From positions 421,631 through 485,630 of the forward strand of contig NZ_ACJN02000001.1 in NCBI RefSeq assembly GCF_000174435.1: a stretch of 64,000 nucleotides of DNA, written 5' to 3'. This DNA is from Desulfonatronospira thiodismutans ASO3-1 (lineage in GTDB: Bacteria; Desulfobacterota; Desulfovibrionia; Desulfovibrionales; Desulfonatronovibrionaceae). The position numbers were made by a program, and so were the translations under genes. The notes beneath the pieces are model-generated. The model was not told the DNA's origin. It did no database searches and worked only from the letters and a program-made list of their open reading frames with translations. Positions 1 to 9,752 of this stretch are shown here, one piece after another. Positions within the stretch are counted from its first letter, which is position 1, and each line of letters begins with the position of its first letter.

Positions 1-39
1 CATAAAAACCAGCAATATAATCGCCCTGGACCCTTTCAT
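1..39 (-). CDS. N-terminus of an exported protein (partial, runs off window)
   Basis: An ATG at 39-37 on the minus strand follows a good ribosome-binding site (GGAGGA near 44-49). The 13 visible codons give MKGSRAIILLVFM, a short basic start followed by a hydrophobic run, as expected for a signal peptide or lipoprotein leader. It lies 35 bp downstream of the SUMF1 gene on the same strand, so it is probably the next gene of that operon. The function cannot be told from 13 residues. Confidence 0.5.
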   Translation of the reverse strand, partial: MKGSRAIILLVFM

Positions 40-74
40 GCTTTCCTCCTTTGGTAAAATCCCTGAAGTAAAAA

Positions 75-1796
75 TTATTGATCAAATTCCTTAAAGACCT
101 CTTCATACTCTTTAAACCAGCCTTCTCTGTCTGCACGGCGGTGCTGGCTGAAATCCTCGACATGAGTGGTCAAAAGCTGCAGCACGGCCTTCTCCCGGGG
201 CAGAGGTTCCTGCTCGCGCATGCTTTCCAGGGCCTGGTCTATGTAGTCCTGTTCGTAGTCCCCAAGCTCGCCCACCTTGTCCGTATAAGCCTGAAACTGC
301 TCTTTTTGGGCTGAACTCAGTTCTTTTATCCTCTGCTCCACAGCACTGACCTGCTCCAGGTATCTGCTGGACATTTCCGCCAGCCGCCTGGCGGCCTCAA
401 GGCTGTTTTCCAGGCTTACCAGGCGGGAAATGTAGACACTCAGATTAACCCCGTTGCGGGCCGCATCCTGGGCCAGGCTGCGTGCACTTTCCCGCTGGGC
501 CATGTCCAGGCGCTGCCTGGCCTGGTCCATGAACTCCTGCACTGTATGCAGATCATCGCTCAAATGGGGGTGCTCCTCCATGAGCCTGCCCAGGATGGGC
601 TCCACGTCCCCCAGCTGCCCCGCGGCCTGGGCCACCAGGTTGTCCATGGTCCGGCCAACGGGCATGGCCTTGCGCACCATGTCCTTGTATTCCTGGTATT
701 CGTCTTCCATGGCCGCTCTGACCCTGGTATTGACCACCACATTGGAACCAATGGCCAGGCGCGCCCCGGTGTTAAAGGAACGCCTTTCCTGAACCCGCTC
801 CTGGTCCTGGTTCCAGGCGTAGACATCCAGCTCCTGACGCAGGGAGGAGCGCATATCCGACACCGGCGTGGACACGCTGCCGCCGCGAACGCTCACCCCG
901 CCGGGCTTGCCCTGCCACACCTCGGGCCTGAAGAAACCGGCGGTCATTTCCTGGACATTGCCCAGCATGTCAAAAAAACCCAGGCGGCATGGCTGGCGCA
1001 GGCCTATGGGCCGCACCCTGTGGCTGGCATTGCCCAGATGCCAGGCATACTCATTGATCCTCTGCATGGCGAAAGGCAGGCGATCATTGAAGGTACCGTC
1101 CTCAATGGCCGGCAGCCCCCCGCGCACAGTGAACTCCCACTCCTCCTCGGAGGGAAGCCGGATAAATCCTGGTATACCGTCTATCTCCGGTATATTTTCC
1201 AGGCGCTCGGGGTGCTCTGCATCAAAAAGCCACTGGTTGTAGCTGCGGATAAACTCCTGGATATCCTGGTAGCTGACAAAAGACAGCGGCACCATCATGG
1301 CCTCCTGCAGGGCGCGGCCTTCCAGTTCAGCCAGCTGGGACGCATCCGGATCGGCACTGGCCTCAATCAAGGTATCCAGGCCCATGACCGAAGCAAACTG
1401 CCCCCTGGTCAATTCATATTTGGCCAGATAAATTGCCTGTCCCCGGCCATCATCAGCAGGAAATGATCCGCTGATCTGGGTGCGCTGCAGGCCTTCGAAA
1501 ATCCCGCCGGATGCATCGCCCATCTGGATGATCTGCTCCTCATCCCCCCAGTAGCCCTGACCAGGCACCTGAACCTTGCGAAAAACCATTACAGAATCGC
1601 CGGGCATGGGCAGGACTATATCCGCCTCATCCGGTCTGGGGTTGTCCGGTCCGGCCGGGGGTGCGGCCATGCCGGCCTCGGCCCGGAATAAAAGCAGGAT
1701 GAAAAAAACAGACACAAACAGGCAAAAGTGCATTGCCCTTAGTCTTTTTGTCCAACAGCGAAGGCATGTGATTATTTGCGGGTATTGAACATCCAC
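75..1796 (-). CDS. SUMF1/FGE-sulfatase-domain exported protein with C-terminal coiled coil
   Basis: The 573-aa product has a long basic N-terminus, a hydrophobic segment (about 23-37) and an AEA-GMAA type cleavage region, so it is probably exported; an internal Met at residue 22 is an alternative start. Residues about 60-350 carry the formylglycine-generating-enzyme fold: the LAKYELTRGQF, LPSEEEWEF, FFDMLGNVQEM and VRGGS blocks are typical. The paired cysteines of true formylglycine-generating enzymes are not seen (the usual GNVWEWC is GNVQEMT), so a structural or ligand-binding role is more likely than catalysis. Residues about 370-570 are charged and helical (coiled coil). It follows an ABC permease gene by about 220 bp on the same strand and probably works with that exporter. 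Confidence 0.8.
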   Translation of the reverse strand: MDVQYPQIITCLRCWTKRLRAMHFCLFVSVFFILLLFRAEAGMAAPPAGPDNPRPDEADIVLPMPGDSVMVFRKVQVPGQGYWGDEEQIIQMGDASGGIFEGLQRTQISGSFPADDGRGQAIYLAKYELTRGQFASVMGLDTLIEASADPDASQLAELEGRALQEAMMVPLSFVSYQDIQEFIRSYNQWLFDAEHPERLENIPEIDGIPGFIRLPSEEEWEFTVRGGLPAIEDGTFNDRLPFAMQRINEYAWHLGNASHRVRPIGLRQPCRLGFFDMLGNVQEMTAGFFRPEVWQGKPGGVSVRGGSVSTPVSDMRSSLRQELDVYAWNQDQERVQERRSFNTGARLAIGSNVVVNTRVRAAMEDEYQEYKDMVRKAMPVGRTMDNLVAQAAGQLGDVEPILGRLMEEHPHLSDDLHTVQEFMDQARQRLDMAQRESARSLAQDAARNGVNLSVYISRLVSLENSLEAARRLAEMSSRYLEQVSAVEQRIKELSSAQKEQFQAYTDKVGELGDYEQDYIDQALESMREQEPLPREKAVLQLLTTHVEDFSQHRRADREGWFKEYEEVFKEFDQ

Positions 1797-1895
1797 GGTT
1801 GTATCCTTACAAGTAACTATAATTTCATTTTTTTATGCTTTCAGCATACCGCTGTCACACAGGTGTTTCATTTTGTACGTAAAGCACGATCTACT

Positions 1896-1917
1896 CCCCT
1901 CCTTGGTTAAGGAGGGG
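1896..1917. repeat. Palindromic repeat between permease and SUMF1 genes
   Basis: The arms CCCCTCCTT and AAGGAGGGG are separated by GGTT. Close copies occur near 45431-45453 and 45634-45655, so this is a dispersed repeat rather than a site specific to this operon. It could also act as a hairpin in the transcript. Confidence 0.6.
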
Positions 1918-2013
1918 CAGGGGTGGTTCGTTATGTAATGAACACTTCCTTATTCATATCCATTTACTCACAGATTTGATTCCCGGCGTGCCCGGGTGAG
2001 ACGCTTATCTGCA

Positions 2014-3849
2014 TCAGTTATCCCGGATTACTTCGGCCGGATCTATGCGCGTTGCCCTCCAGGCAGCCACCAGCGAGCCGGCCAGGGCCAGGCAGGTGGT
2101 CAGAAAAACTATTCCGCCCTTATAACTCAGGGGCAGGGAGCAGAACCTCTCCCCCGGGGCCAGCTCCGAGGCAAAGGTATGATTGATCATTGCCGCCAGG
2201 GTGTAGTAGCAGGCAAAACCAAGCATCAGCCCGGCAGCAGCTATCATCAGTCCCTGGACCATGGGCAGAAAAAACACATGCCTGCGTCCCAGGCCCACTA
2301 AGCGCAGTACCCCCAGGTCCCTGCGCAGCCGTTCCACCGCAGCATAAAGGCTGGAAAGCAAAACCGCTGTTCCACCGCTTATTCCCAGCAGGGCCAACAG
2401 GGAATAAAGCCTGGTAAGACCGGCATCCAGCACCTGAATGCGCTGAATGGTTTCCACCTGGGCCAGAACCTCCATGTCCTCTTCCTGCAGCTTCCTGTAC
2501 ACGCCGGGAACATCGTCAATACTTTCGGTATACAGGCGAAAACCCCTGAAGCCGCCCCTGACCATGGCAAACTCCCCTGACTCGGATTCCAGCTTCACTC
2601 CGCGCTGGCTGGCTGTTCTAAGCACACCCATGAGCTCCGCCGGGACCAGGAGCCTTTGAAGATCTGTGGTTCCAGCCTTTTGAAGCTCTATATCCAGCTG
2701 CAGCACTCCATGAAAAACCATCTCCAGCCCGGAATCAAAATCTTCAGGCAAAAGAACCCGGGTCAGTCTGTCCGCCGGTGCTGCACTGCCGGTAAAACCT
2801 CCCCAGGGAGGATAATCCACTCCCAGCAGAAGAGCCTCCCTGCGGCTTATGGACAGCCCTGCCGGAGATATTTCCCTGCCTGCAGCATCCTGGAGCACAA
2901 CTCCGCTGACATAGGGCAGCAGGATATGTTCCTTGCCCCGCAGCTTTTGGCGCAGAGCCCGGATCCAGGACATGGTGGCCGGACTGCCTGGAGTGCTCAG
3001 GCTGTAAGCAGTCCATTCCTCAGGCAGTGGCACAGCGGTTTTTTCTGTTACTTGAGAATGTTCAGCCTTGTTTATGCCGGCGAAACCGGTGTTTATAATC
3101 AGCCCGGTGCGCTCAATGGGGTCCATGGGATCAGGCATCAATAGCAGCACCCCGTCATAGCTGAGGTAAGGCTCTGGAGTATCACCTTCCCAACCCCTCG
3201 TTGGTACACCGTAACCCTCTTTATAGGCTTCGATATCCACTACAAAGGATAATGGAGCATAAATCCGGGGCAGGGATCCGGCCCTGGGAGGCAATACTCC
3301 AGCCACCTCCAGGCCCGTTGCCGCCATCTCCCTGCGGCCTCCCCGGCTCCGGGTGACCCTGGCCTCCAGGACATCTCCCTGCTCAAGACCGAGAACCCGG
3401 GCGGCCTCATGGGTAATCACGCACTGCCCGTCTTCTGGTGCCGGGGCACCGTTTTCCAGGAGCAGAGGATCTCCCGGACCGCTGGATATAAGATCAAACA
3501 TTTCCAGCCTGCCGGTGTGTGGATGTTCCACATGCACTATGGAAGACAGGGGCAGCACCGAGGGAACGATGAACTCCACCCCGGGCCAGCTGCCCACCTG
3601 CTCAAACCATTCCGGGGAAAACTCATATATCTGGGCCGGCCGGACTTCCCGGTACACAGGGTCTTCCACCAGTCTGTCCCGCAGGGTTTCAATGGTGCCG
3701 TGCTTTAGCCCCAGAAGAATAAGCAGCGGTGCAATGACCGCGGCCAGGGCTATAATCAGGCACAGGGTCAGAATACGGTCGTGCACCAGGCTGGATGCGG
3801 CCAGCCGTGGTACGACCTTGAGAGGGTAATTTTTGTCAGACGACATCAT
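2014..3849 (-). CDS. MacB/FtsX-type ABC transporter permease
   Basis: The product has one N-terminal membrane segment (LCLIIALAAVIAPLLILLGL), a large extracytoplasmic region of about 430 residues, and three C-terminal membrane segments separated by a cytoplasmic loop with the ERLRRDLGVLRLVGLGRRHV pattern of FtsX domains; it ends in the family's RATRIDPAEVIRD tail. The ATG at 3849 overlaps the stop of the upstream ATPase gene as ATGA, so translation is probably coupled; an upstream in-frame start at 3864 would overlap more. Families of this type export lipoproteins, peptides or macrolides, or work in cell-envelope remodelling; the substrate is unknown here. Confidence 0.85.
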   Translation of the reverse strand: MMSSDKNYPLKVVPRLAASSLVHDRILTLCLIIALAAVIAPLLILLGLKHGTIETLRDRLVEDPVYREVRPAQIYEFSPEWFEQVGSWPGVEFIVPSVLPLSSIVHVEHPHTGRLEMFDLISSGPGDPLLLENGAPAPEDGQCVITHEAARVLGLEQGDVLEARVTRSRGGRREMAATGLEVAGVLPPRAGSLPRIYAPLSFVVDIEAYKEGYGVPTRGWEGDTPEPYLSYDGVLLLMPDPMDPIERTGLIINTGFAGINKAEHSQVTEKTAVPLPEEWTAYSLSTPGSPATMSWIRALRQKLRGKEHILLPYVSGVVLQDAAGREISPAGLSISRREALLLGVDYPPWGGFTGSAAPADRLTRVLLPEDFDSGLEMVFHGVLQLDIELQKAGTTDLQRLLVPAELMGVLRTASQRGVKLESESGEFAMVRGGFRGFRLYTESIDDVPGVYRKLQEEDMEVLAQVETIQRIQVLDAGLTRLYSLLALLGISGGTAVLLSSLYAAVERLRRDLGVLRLVGLGRRHVFFLPMVQGLMIAAAGLMLGFACYYTLAAMINHTFASELAPGERFCSLPLSYKGGIVFLTTCLALAGSLVAAWRATRIDPAEVIRDN

Positions 3850-4577
3850 TTGCTCCGCCTGCACTCAGCCCGGACCAGGCCTTCACTGCTCTGGCCCAGG
3901 ACAAAGCTGTAAGTGACGTCCGCATCCGTCACCAGTTCGGTATCGTGGGTGACCACCACCACAGCCGTGCCCGACTCCCGGGTGACGCTTTGCAGATCCT
4001 GCATGATGATCCTGGCCCTGGCCTTGTCCACTGCTGCTGTGGGCTCGTCAGCCAGGACCAGAGCCGGACCGTGGGCCATGGCCCGCAAGATGGCCGCACG
4101 CTGGCGCTGGCCTATGGACAGGTAATCCGGTTTGCGTTTCAGGCAGTGCTCAATGCCCAGTCTTGCAGCCAGAGCTGTCACCTGCGTCAGATAATCCTTG
4201 CTGCCCTTTATTCTGGCCGGCAGGCACACGTTGTCCATAACGCTTAAAAAGGACAGCAGACCGCCTGTCTGCAGAATATAGCCCATGAAGTTGCGTCGGA
4301 GCCGGGCCAGGTGGGACTCCAGACCGTTTTCCCACAGGGACTGCACATCAATGGCAGCATCCTGCTCCCGGCCGGGATTGAGGATGAACCTCCCTACCCG
4401 GGTGGGCTGCATGACCAGGGCCAGCATGTCCAGAAGCGTACTCTTGCCGCAGCCGCTGTCTCCCACCAGAGCCACCATCCGCCCCGGGGCGATTTTCAGC
4501 TCCGGCACAAACAGCTCAAATACGCTGCCGGCCTGCTCCCGCCGCTTATACAGGTTATCCAGATGTATCACTGACAA
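3846..4577 (-). CDS. ABC transporter ATP-binding protein (MacB/LolD type)
   Basis: The 243-aa product has Walker A GDSGCGKST (39-47), a Q-loop near 103, a signature LSIGQRQR (153-160, with I in place of the usual S and no second G shift) and Walker B ALVLADEPT (172-180), followed by the H-loop VVVVTHD. It powers the permease encoded immediately downstream with a 4-bp overlap. The preceding vWA gene is separated by a repeat-rich gap. Substrate specificity cannot be read from the sequence. Confidence 0.9.
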   Translation of the reverse strand: MSVIHLDNLYKRREQAGSVFELFVPELKIAPGRMVALVGDSGCGKSTLLDMLALVMQPTRVGRFILNPGREQDAAIDVQSLWENGLESHLARLRRNFMGYILQTGGLLSFLSVMDNVCLPARIKGSKDYLTQVTALAARLGIEHCLKRKPDYLSIGQRQRAAILRAMAHGPALVLADEPTAAVDKARARIIMQDLQSVTRESGTAVVVVTHDTELVTDADVTYSFVLGQSSEGLVRAECRRSK

Positions 4578-4617
4578 AGTCCCCGGTTATCACTCCCATA
4601 AATTCTTCCCCATGCCT

Positions 4618-4740
4618 GCCCCGTGAAACAGCCCAAAGGGCTCCCTGTCGTAGACATGGGTTTCACCGGGGCCCTATGCCCCATGCCCAGTGCCCTATGC
4701 TCCATGCCCCATGCGCTTTGCCCCATGCCGTCCGTCCTCT
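4618..4740. repeat. Palindrome plus degenerate 7-mer tandem repeat
   Basis: A hairpin with arms CCGTGAAAC and GTTTCACCGG (about 4620-4672) is followed by a degenerate tandem array of the heptamer CCCCATG/CCCTATG (about 4672-4728). The open frames over it are repeat artefacts. Related GTGAAAC...GTTTCAC palindromes occur near 45486-45556 and 52338-52440. Confidence 0.6.
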
Positions 4741-4795
4741 TCTTCTTTCTTACACTTCCATACACCCACACTTACATACACGCATACGTCCCTGA

Positions 4796-7027
4796 TCATG
4801 GCAGATAATCCAGATGCAGGGGATAAACCATTTCCCGGTCCGGATCGGTTTCATTAAGCCTGAACCATACATCCACCTGCTCATTAATGGCCCTGTACTG
4901 CTCCAGCTTGGCCAGGATATTCCACTCCAGCTGGGATCTCTGCTCAGCGGTCATGCTGGCGAACATCTCGTCATTTAAAGACAGGATATCGCTTTTATAC
5001 GGCAGGGCCTGGATAAAGGACGGCAGCAGGCCGGTATCAGCCAGCCTGCCGGCACCGGATATATCCTCAGGACTCTGCATGGTCTGACTGGAAACGCTCT
5101 GCAGGGCCTCGAAAAACTGCATCTGGGTCACTTCTGCGCGCATGAGGGCCTGAATGACATTGTCCAGGGCCTGGGCCAGGGAGCTCAGCTGATCCCTGTT
5201 CACAAGCACCCGCACCTCCAGGGAACGGTCCGCAGTGTAGACCAGATCCCGGTCCATGGCCCAGGCCACAATATCCTTGGGAGGGCTTGCGGACTGTCCG
5301 ATGTACTCCACTAGGGCCGCTTCCCAGAGCTTGCCCACAGCCTCCTGTCCCTGGCCCACCTCCTGGGGTTCGTCCTGGACCTGGGCTGTGGCAGCTGCGG
5401 CATCATCGTCTGTGCCCAGCGCCTTTTGCAGCAGATCGTTAATCTCCATGACTATATCATCCACCAGTGCCTGATATTCTTCCTGCTCAAAAGCATCCAC
5501 GGAGGTGTAGGCCGATTCGCTGCTGCCCCTTACCTGGGAGAGCTTCATATACTGCGGGGTGGCTATGGGATGATCCTCCGTTGCCCTGGGGTCCAGAAGG
5601 TGAATGGCCAGAATATGTACCTGGGCATCGTCTGCTTCCCGGCGCAGGTCATGCTCATCCTTGCCGGTGGTGTTCTGTGGGTCACCTTTGGGGTTGGAGC
5701 TGGCGTCGGTGATGAAAACCATGAAACGAAGAGAATTATCCCTCCAGTCGGAGCGCAGGGCCTCGTCCACGCCGGCGAAGCCTTCCTCTGCATAGTCCCC
5801 ACTGCCTACTTCGGTCTCTTCAAGCTCATGTTCCAGCAGGTGGATGAGCCTATCACCGTCCACCAGTTCCGGAGTGAAGTTTAGCACATCGTATTCCAGC
5901 CAGGGGACGGTGTCGATGCAGTCCCTGAAACCCACCAGCCCGAAACGGAAACGTGCTGCTGTATCATCTGTAAAGTCCTGGACCATTTTCACCACAGCTT
6001 CCCTGGTCATATCGATAAAGGGCTGCATGCTCCGGGTGGTGTCAATGGTAAAGACTATGTCTACATTCAGATCCTCCATGGCGGCCCCGGCCTGATCACC
6101 GCGCTGAATCCGTGCCTGGGAGCTGTATTCCTCGTCATCCAGGGTGTCGGCCCCGCGCTGCTCGGGCACGGCTGCTGCCAACTGCAGAAGGCGCACGTCA
6201 TCGCCCATGATGCTGGTCTCTTCCCAGTCCAGGATGGGCAGGATGTAGAACTGCTTGGTGATATCCACGAAACGCTGGGGCTCCATGCTCACTATTTCCC
6301 CGGGCACATCGCCCGTCTCAATGCCCTGGTAGATCTCGCGGGCCCTGTCCTGACGCCCGAAATCGTCAACAAGTTCTTTCAGACTGTCCAGGTCCCGGAA
6401 CATGAGCACAGGATTTCGCCCCTCAATCTGTCCTCCCGGGTGGGTATAGGAAACCAGCAGGGCCTGACGCCATTCCATAACGTCTGCGGCCTGCATCCAT
6501 CCCTGGTGATCATCTCTGGACTGCCCCACCCGGTACCAGCCGCCGGGACTGGCCGGATCACTCATGTCGATGTCTCTTCGTTCAAATACAAACAAAGGAT
6601 GAAAGGCCGGAATATTGGCAATGACAATATTATCCGAATCCGCTGCAGGTTCACTGTATACATGGGAAAAAGGACGCGGCAGCAGCCTCAGGGGGAGCTG
6701 GGTTTCAGCTTCCAGGCAGACCGAGTCTTCCGGGCAGATTACACCGTCATCCTGGACAGCCATCTCATCGTGGCCGTGTGTGCCCTCCAGGGCATCAAGC
6801 CCGGATGGGCCGTGACCATGATCTCCCTCCAGGTCATCCAGGCTGGATGGTCCGTGGCCGTGTGTTCCCTCCAGCTCTGAAAGACCTGCCAGCATCAGTC
6901 CATGGTTATCTGAGGACGGATCCTCGGAGCCTGCCGCAGGCGAGGACAGACAAAAAAACACAAAAATCGCAGTCAGGGCCGCAAGAAAGCACCTCGACTG
7001 GTTTAAAAAACTGACTTCCGGTTTCAA
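4796..7027 (-). CDS. Exported von Willebrand factor A domain protein
   Basis: The 743-aa product begins with a signal peptide (CFLAALTAIFVFFCLSSPAAG). Next are three imperfect repeats of about 15 residues containing HGHGP or HGHD (about 48-92), which look able to bind metal. An SH3-like stretch ends near QGWMQAADV, and a vWA domain (about 320-500) contains the MIDAS motif DTTRS. The C-terminal 200 residues are helical. The dispersed acidic composition fits a periplasmic protein. It lies upstream of the ABC ATPase/permease pair on the same strand and may be part of the same envelope system, though a repeat-rich gap of about 220 bp separates them. Confidence 0.8.
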   Translation of the reverse strand: MKPEVSFLNQSRCFLAALTAIFVFFCLSSPAAGSEDPSSDNHGLMLAGLSELEGTHGHGPSSLDDLEGDHGHGPSGLDALEGTHGHDEMAVQDDGVICPEDSVCLEAETQLPLRLLPRPFSHVYSEPAADSDNIVIANIPAFHPLFVFERRDIDMSDPASPGGWYRVGQSRDDHQGWMQAADVMEWRQALLVSYTHPGGQIEGRNPVLMFRDLDSLKELVDDFGRQDRAREIYQGIETGDVPGEIVSMEPQRFVDITKQFYILPILDWEETSIMGDDVRLLQLAAAVPEQRGADTLDDEEYSSQARIQRGDQAGAAMEDLNVDIVFTIDTTRSMQPFIDMTREAVVKMVQDFTDDTAARFRFGLVGFRDCIDTVPWLEYDVLNFTPELVDGDRLIHLLEHELEETEVGSGDYAEEGFAGVDEALRSDWRDNSLRFMVFITDASSNPKGDPQNTTGKDEHDLRREADDAQVHILAIHLLDPRATEDHPIATPQYMKLSQVRGSSESAYTSVDAFEQEEYQALVDDIVMEINDLLQKALGTDDDAAAATAQVQDEPQEVGQGQEAVGKLWEAALVEYIGQSASPPKDIVAWAMDRDLVYTADRSLEVRVLVNRDQLSSLAQALDNVIQALMRAEVTQMQFFEALQSVSSQTMQSPEDISGAGRLADTGLLPSFIQALPYKSDILSLNDEMFASMTAEQRSQLEWNILAKLEQYRAINEQVDVWFRLNETDPDREMVYPLHLDYLP

Positions 7028-7382
7028 GATACACCTCCTTTCTGTTGTGGGCGTAAGTCTGAAAAATTAGTAAACACAAAAATAAATAACTCTAAATACC
7101 CTGCCCTTGCTCTGGCAGTCGAAGGGCCGAAGCAGCATGGAAATCCAAATCATGCCAGGTGATGCCCGATATTTTCGATGCCGAGATATAAGGATCTCTG
7201 TCGCCAGAAAGAGATTTCCATTTTTTTCGAACAATCCCTTTTTCTATAGTTGTACGACTATGCTAACCAGTTCACCCCGTAAAGTCGTCCTGCATGTCAA
7301 CCCTGGCTTTTTTTGTAGTCTTTCATGTAGACTTTGATTTTTTTTCTGACTAATATTAAAACAACAGACAGGACATGACCCC
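7028..7382. other. Intergenic region between divergent vWA and LuxR-type genes
   Basis: These 355 bases separate genes transcribed away from each other, so both promoters should lie here. I see the vWA gene's ribosome-binding site (AGGAGGT near 7030) and AT-rich DNA, but no convincing palindrome and no coding potential. Confidence 0.5.
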
Positions 7383-8678
7383 ATGAATATTCCAGCCTTT
7401 ATTATGTTTGCCGGATTCATTTTCTGGCTCCTGGCCTTCCCCATGGACGGAATCCTCCTGACGGAAGAAGGGGGAAGACCGCTGATTCTTTATTTTCTCT
7501 TCCCTCACATAGCTGCACTTTACCTTCTGTCCTTTTTTTTAAGAAAAAGACTGAGATTTCTGGCTGATGCCGGGGTGATTCTGGCTGGGATCACAACTCT
7601 TGCCTTTCCCTTCCATCCGGAATATGCGCACGTCCTGCTCTTTCTTTGCGGGCCTGCTGCAGCCCCGGTCATGATAAGGATGGGGGTTCTGCTTAAGGCA
7701 GAGCCCAATTTTCTGAAACACATCTTCCTGGGTCTGATACTTGGCAATCTGCTGACCATAGGAGTCACCATAGCCCCTGCTGGATACTGGGCCTATGTGC
7801 TGACAGCCATCTGCCTGGGGCTTTCCCTGGGCAGACCTACCATCATCCTGGATGCCCCCCTGAAAAAGATATTGTTGCATCAGCCCCTGATCTTTGTCCT
7901 GTATACCCTGGCCGGGCTCATGTACGGATTTCTGGCTCCCGGGTATTTTGCGGGGGATCCCCTGCCGGGCATGGAAATCTTTTTTTATATGGCTGCGATC
8001 TTTCTGGCCTGGTATTTTTTTTCCAGGGAGCTAAACAGTCTTATCTATATCGCCGTGGCCCTGGCCATCCTTTCCCAGCCCGCCCTGTATGATCTTAATC
8101 CTTTGTTTTTCACCTCAGGTATATTCTCCATGCAGGCATCCATGGGTTTTGCGGATTTCTTTGTTTTGGCCCTGGCCATCAGCCACTGCGATCCTGCCAG
8201 AGGAATAGGCATCAACTCTGCAACGTTATGTCTGGGAATAGCTGCCGGAGTAATGGTCAGCATGACCCACCTGGAAATGGTCACCATGGTGGCGGTCATG
8301 GGCAATGTGGCCCTGGCTCTTAGCATTGTCCTGCTTATGGTGATCAGAAGGAAAAAATCTGCCCAGGAGCATGAAACCAGCTCAGTACAGGTATTTCAGG
8401 ATCCCCTCTACACGCCGGAATCAACTGAAACGGCCGAGGAAATTCCTGAGTTAGAGACAAGGAAAGAGGTTCAGCTTCCGGCAAAGGTCACGGGCATGCT
8501 TTCCCAGCGGGAAAAAGAGGTTCTGGAGAAAGTACTGGTCAATGGCAGGCTTTACAGGGATGCCGCCCAGGAGATGGGTATCTCGGAATCAACAGTGAAG
8601 ACGTACATGAAAAGAATATACATAAAGACCGGGGTCAAATCCAGAAAAGACCTGGACGAGTTGTGCGGGGGGCGGTAA
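7383..8678 (+). CDS. Membrane-bound LuxR-family transcriptional regulator
   Basis: The 431-aa product has about ten to twelve hydrophobic segments over residues 1-325. A charged linker (about 325-365) follows, then a C-terminal LuxR/GerE helix-turn-helix (about 367-428: LSQREKEVLEKVL, AAQEMGISESTVKTYMKRIYIKTGV). Such fusions tether the DNA-binding domain to a transporter-like membrane sensor; the ligand is unknown. It is monocistronic and divergent from the vWA/ABC cluster, which is the obvious candidate target. Confidence 0.85.
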   Translation: MNIPAFIMFAGFIFWLLAFPMDGILLTEEGGRPLILYFLFPHIAALYLLSFFLRKRLRFLADAGVILAGITTLAFPFHPEYAHVLLFLCGPAAAPVMIRMGVLLKAEPNFLKHIFLGLILGNLLTIGVTIAPAGYWAYVLTAICLGLSLGRPTIILDAPLKKILLHQPLIFVLYTLAGLMYGFLAPGYFAGDPLPGMEIFFYMAAIFLAWYFFSRELNSLIYIAVALAILSQPALYDLNPLFFTSGIFSMQASMGFADFFVLALAISHCDPARGIGINSATLCLGIAAGVMVSMTHLEMVTMVAVMGNVALALSIVLLMVIRRKKSAQEHETSSVQVFQDPLYTPESTETAEEIPELETRKEVQLPAKVTGMLSQREKEVLEKVLVNGRLYRDAAQEMGISESTVKTYMKRIYIKTGVKSRKDLDELCGGR

Positions 8679-8681
8679 ATG

Positions 8682-8847
8682 TCAGCATTCCAACACCCTG
8701 GCATACTTTCGCCTCTTTTTCCGATTTAATTCACACACTTGACTATCCGCTTTCCATCCTTTTGCACAAAAAACCTTGCCCTGAATCCGCATATAATCCC
8801 GGTAGTTATCAATCAAGCCTTCCTTGAGAAGCAGCTCACTGCTGCTG
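8682..8847 (-). pseudogene. Possible C-terminal gene remnant
   Basis: An open minus-strand frame of about 55 codons, ending in the stop at 8682-8684, reads as a coherent basic protein tail (contains DNYRDYMRIQGKVFCAKGW and NRKKRRKYARVLEC). It has no start codon or ribosome-binding site; a stop lies just upstream. It may be a decayed gene end; I do not recognise the family. The rest of the 8679-8986 gap is AT-rich and shows no other gene. Confidence 0.3.
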
Positions 8848-8986
8848 AGTCTACAAGAAGTTTACAATTTTTTTGAAAGTTGACAGTCAAGACGACTTGT
8901 TTTTTAAAATATTTTGTTTAAAGTTTAAATCAAAACTTCATAAGTGCTGAGGACAACCTTTTTGCTATTTCTAAGGAGGGTGAATT

Positions 8987-9691
8987 ATGTTTAACAAAAC
9001 CTTATTTCAATGGGTTACAATTATTTTTTTGGTAGTTGCTCTTGCTATTCCTACACAGGTCTTGGCTTGTGGAGGAGGAGGTGGTGGAGGTGGTGGAGGA
9101 AACGGTGGGAATGGTATTAGTGAATCAGAACTAAGAGATGCATTAAGTGATTTTCCACCAGAAGAAATTGAAGAAATTATTAGAAGTGTAAATGAGTGGA
9201 ATGAAAAATATGATTTTGGAGATATGCAAACAATGCAGGAAAATGAAGCAAGGCAACGTGAATTTGAACAGATGATGCGTGATCAAGAACAAGCTCAAAG
9301 AGATTTGCGTATTGCTGAAGGACATTATACTTTAATCAATATTGGTAACGGAATTAGAACTGTTGGAGGTTGGGTTGTTGGTGGATTAGTTACTTACAAA
9401 ACTGCTGGCGCACCCCTTTGGGCTCCAGTATTAATTGGTGCAACTACTGGAGCAGCAGGTGAGCTTGGAAATCAAATGGCAGGATATGAAACTGAATATA
9501 TTAATTCAACACTTACTGGTGCTGGGAGAGGATTACTTACAGGATCATTGCCAGATGGTGTTGGCGATGCTACTGGTATTGCTATGGATGTGTATGACAT
9601 GGTTCCTGAGGTTGAAAATAATTCACTTTCAAATACTGCACCTGTAAGCCGTGGTTATTCAGTGGAACATTTTAACCCTATACATCATTAA
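8987..9691 (+). CDS. Hypothetical exported or lipoprotein with polyglycine stretch
   Basis: The 234-aa product starts with a signal sequence ending VLAC, a possible weak lipobox, followed directly by a run of ten glycines and a Gly/Asn segment. A charged helical stretch (about 48-110) precedes a glycine-zipper-like region (GGWVVGGLVTYKTAGAP, IGATTGAAGELG, about 125-190), which suggests membrane or self-association. A strong AAGGAGG site precedes the ATG. Codon use is markedly AT-rich compared with the neighbourhood, indicating horizontal acquisition. I do not recognise a family. It is followed by a lipoprotein gene with the same AT-rich composition. Confidence 0.7.
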   Translation: MFNKTLFQWVTIIFLVVALAIPTQVLACGGGGGGGGGGNGGNGISESELRDALSDFPPEEIEEIIRSVNEWNEKYDFGDMQTMQENEARQREFEQMMRDQEQAQRDLRIAEGHYTLINIGNGIRTVGGWVVGGLVTYKTAGAPLWAPVLIGATTGAAGELGNQMAGYETEYINSTLTGAGRGLLTGSLPDGVGDATGIAMDVYDMVPEVENNSLSNTAPVSRGYSVEHFNPIHH

Positions 9692-9752
9692 TACAAAAAT
9701 GCGTATATATAAAATTTTAATTTTTCACCATTATACCACTTAAAGGAAGATA

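Noticed and set aside
546..1466. Long plus-strand open frame opposite the SUMF1 gene
   Set aside because: It is antisense to a gene with clear domain motifs, has no ribosome-binding site and its composition is that of a shadow frame.
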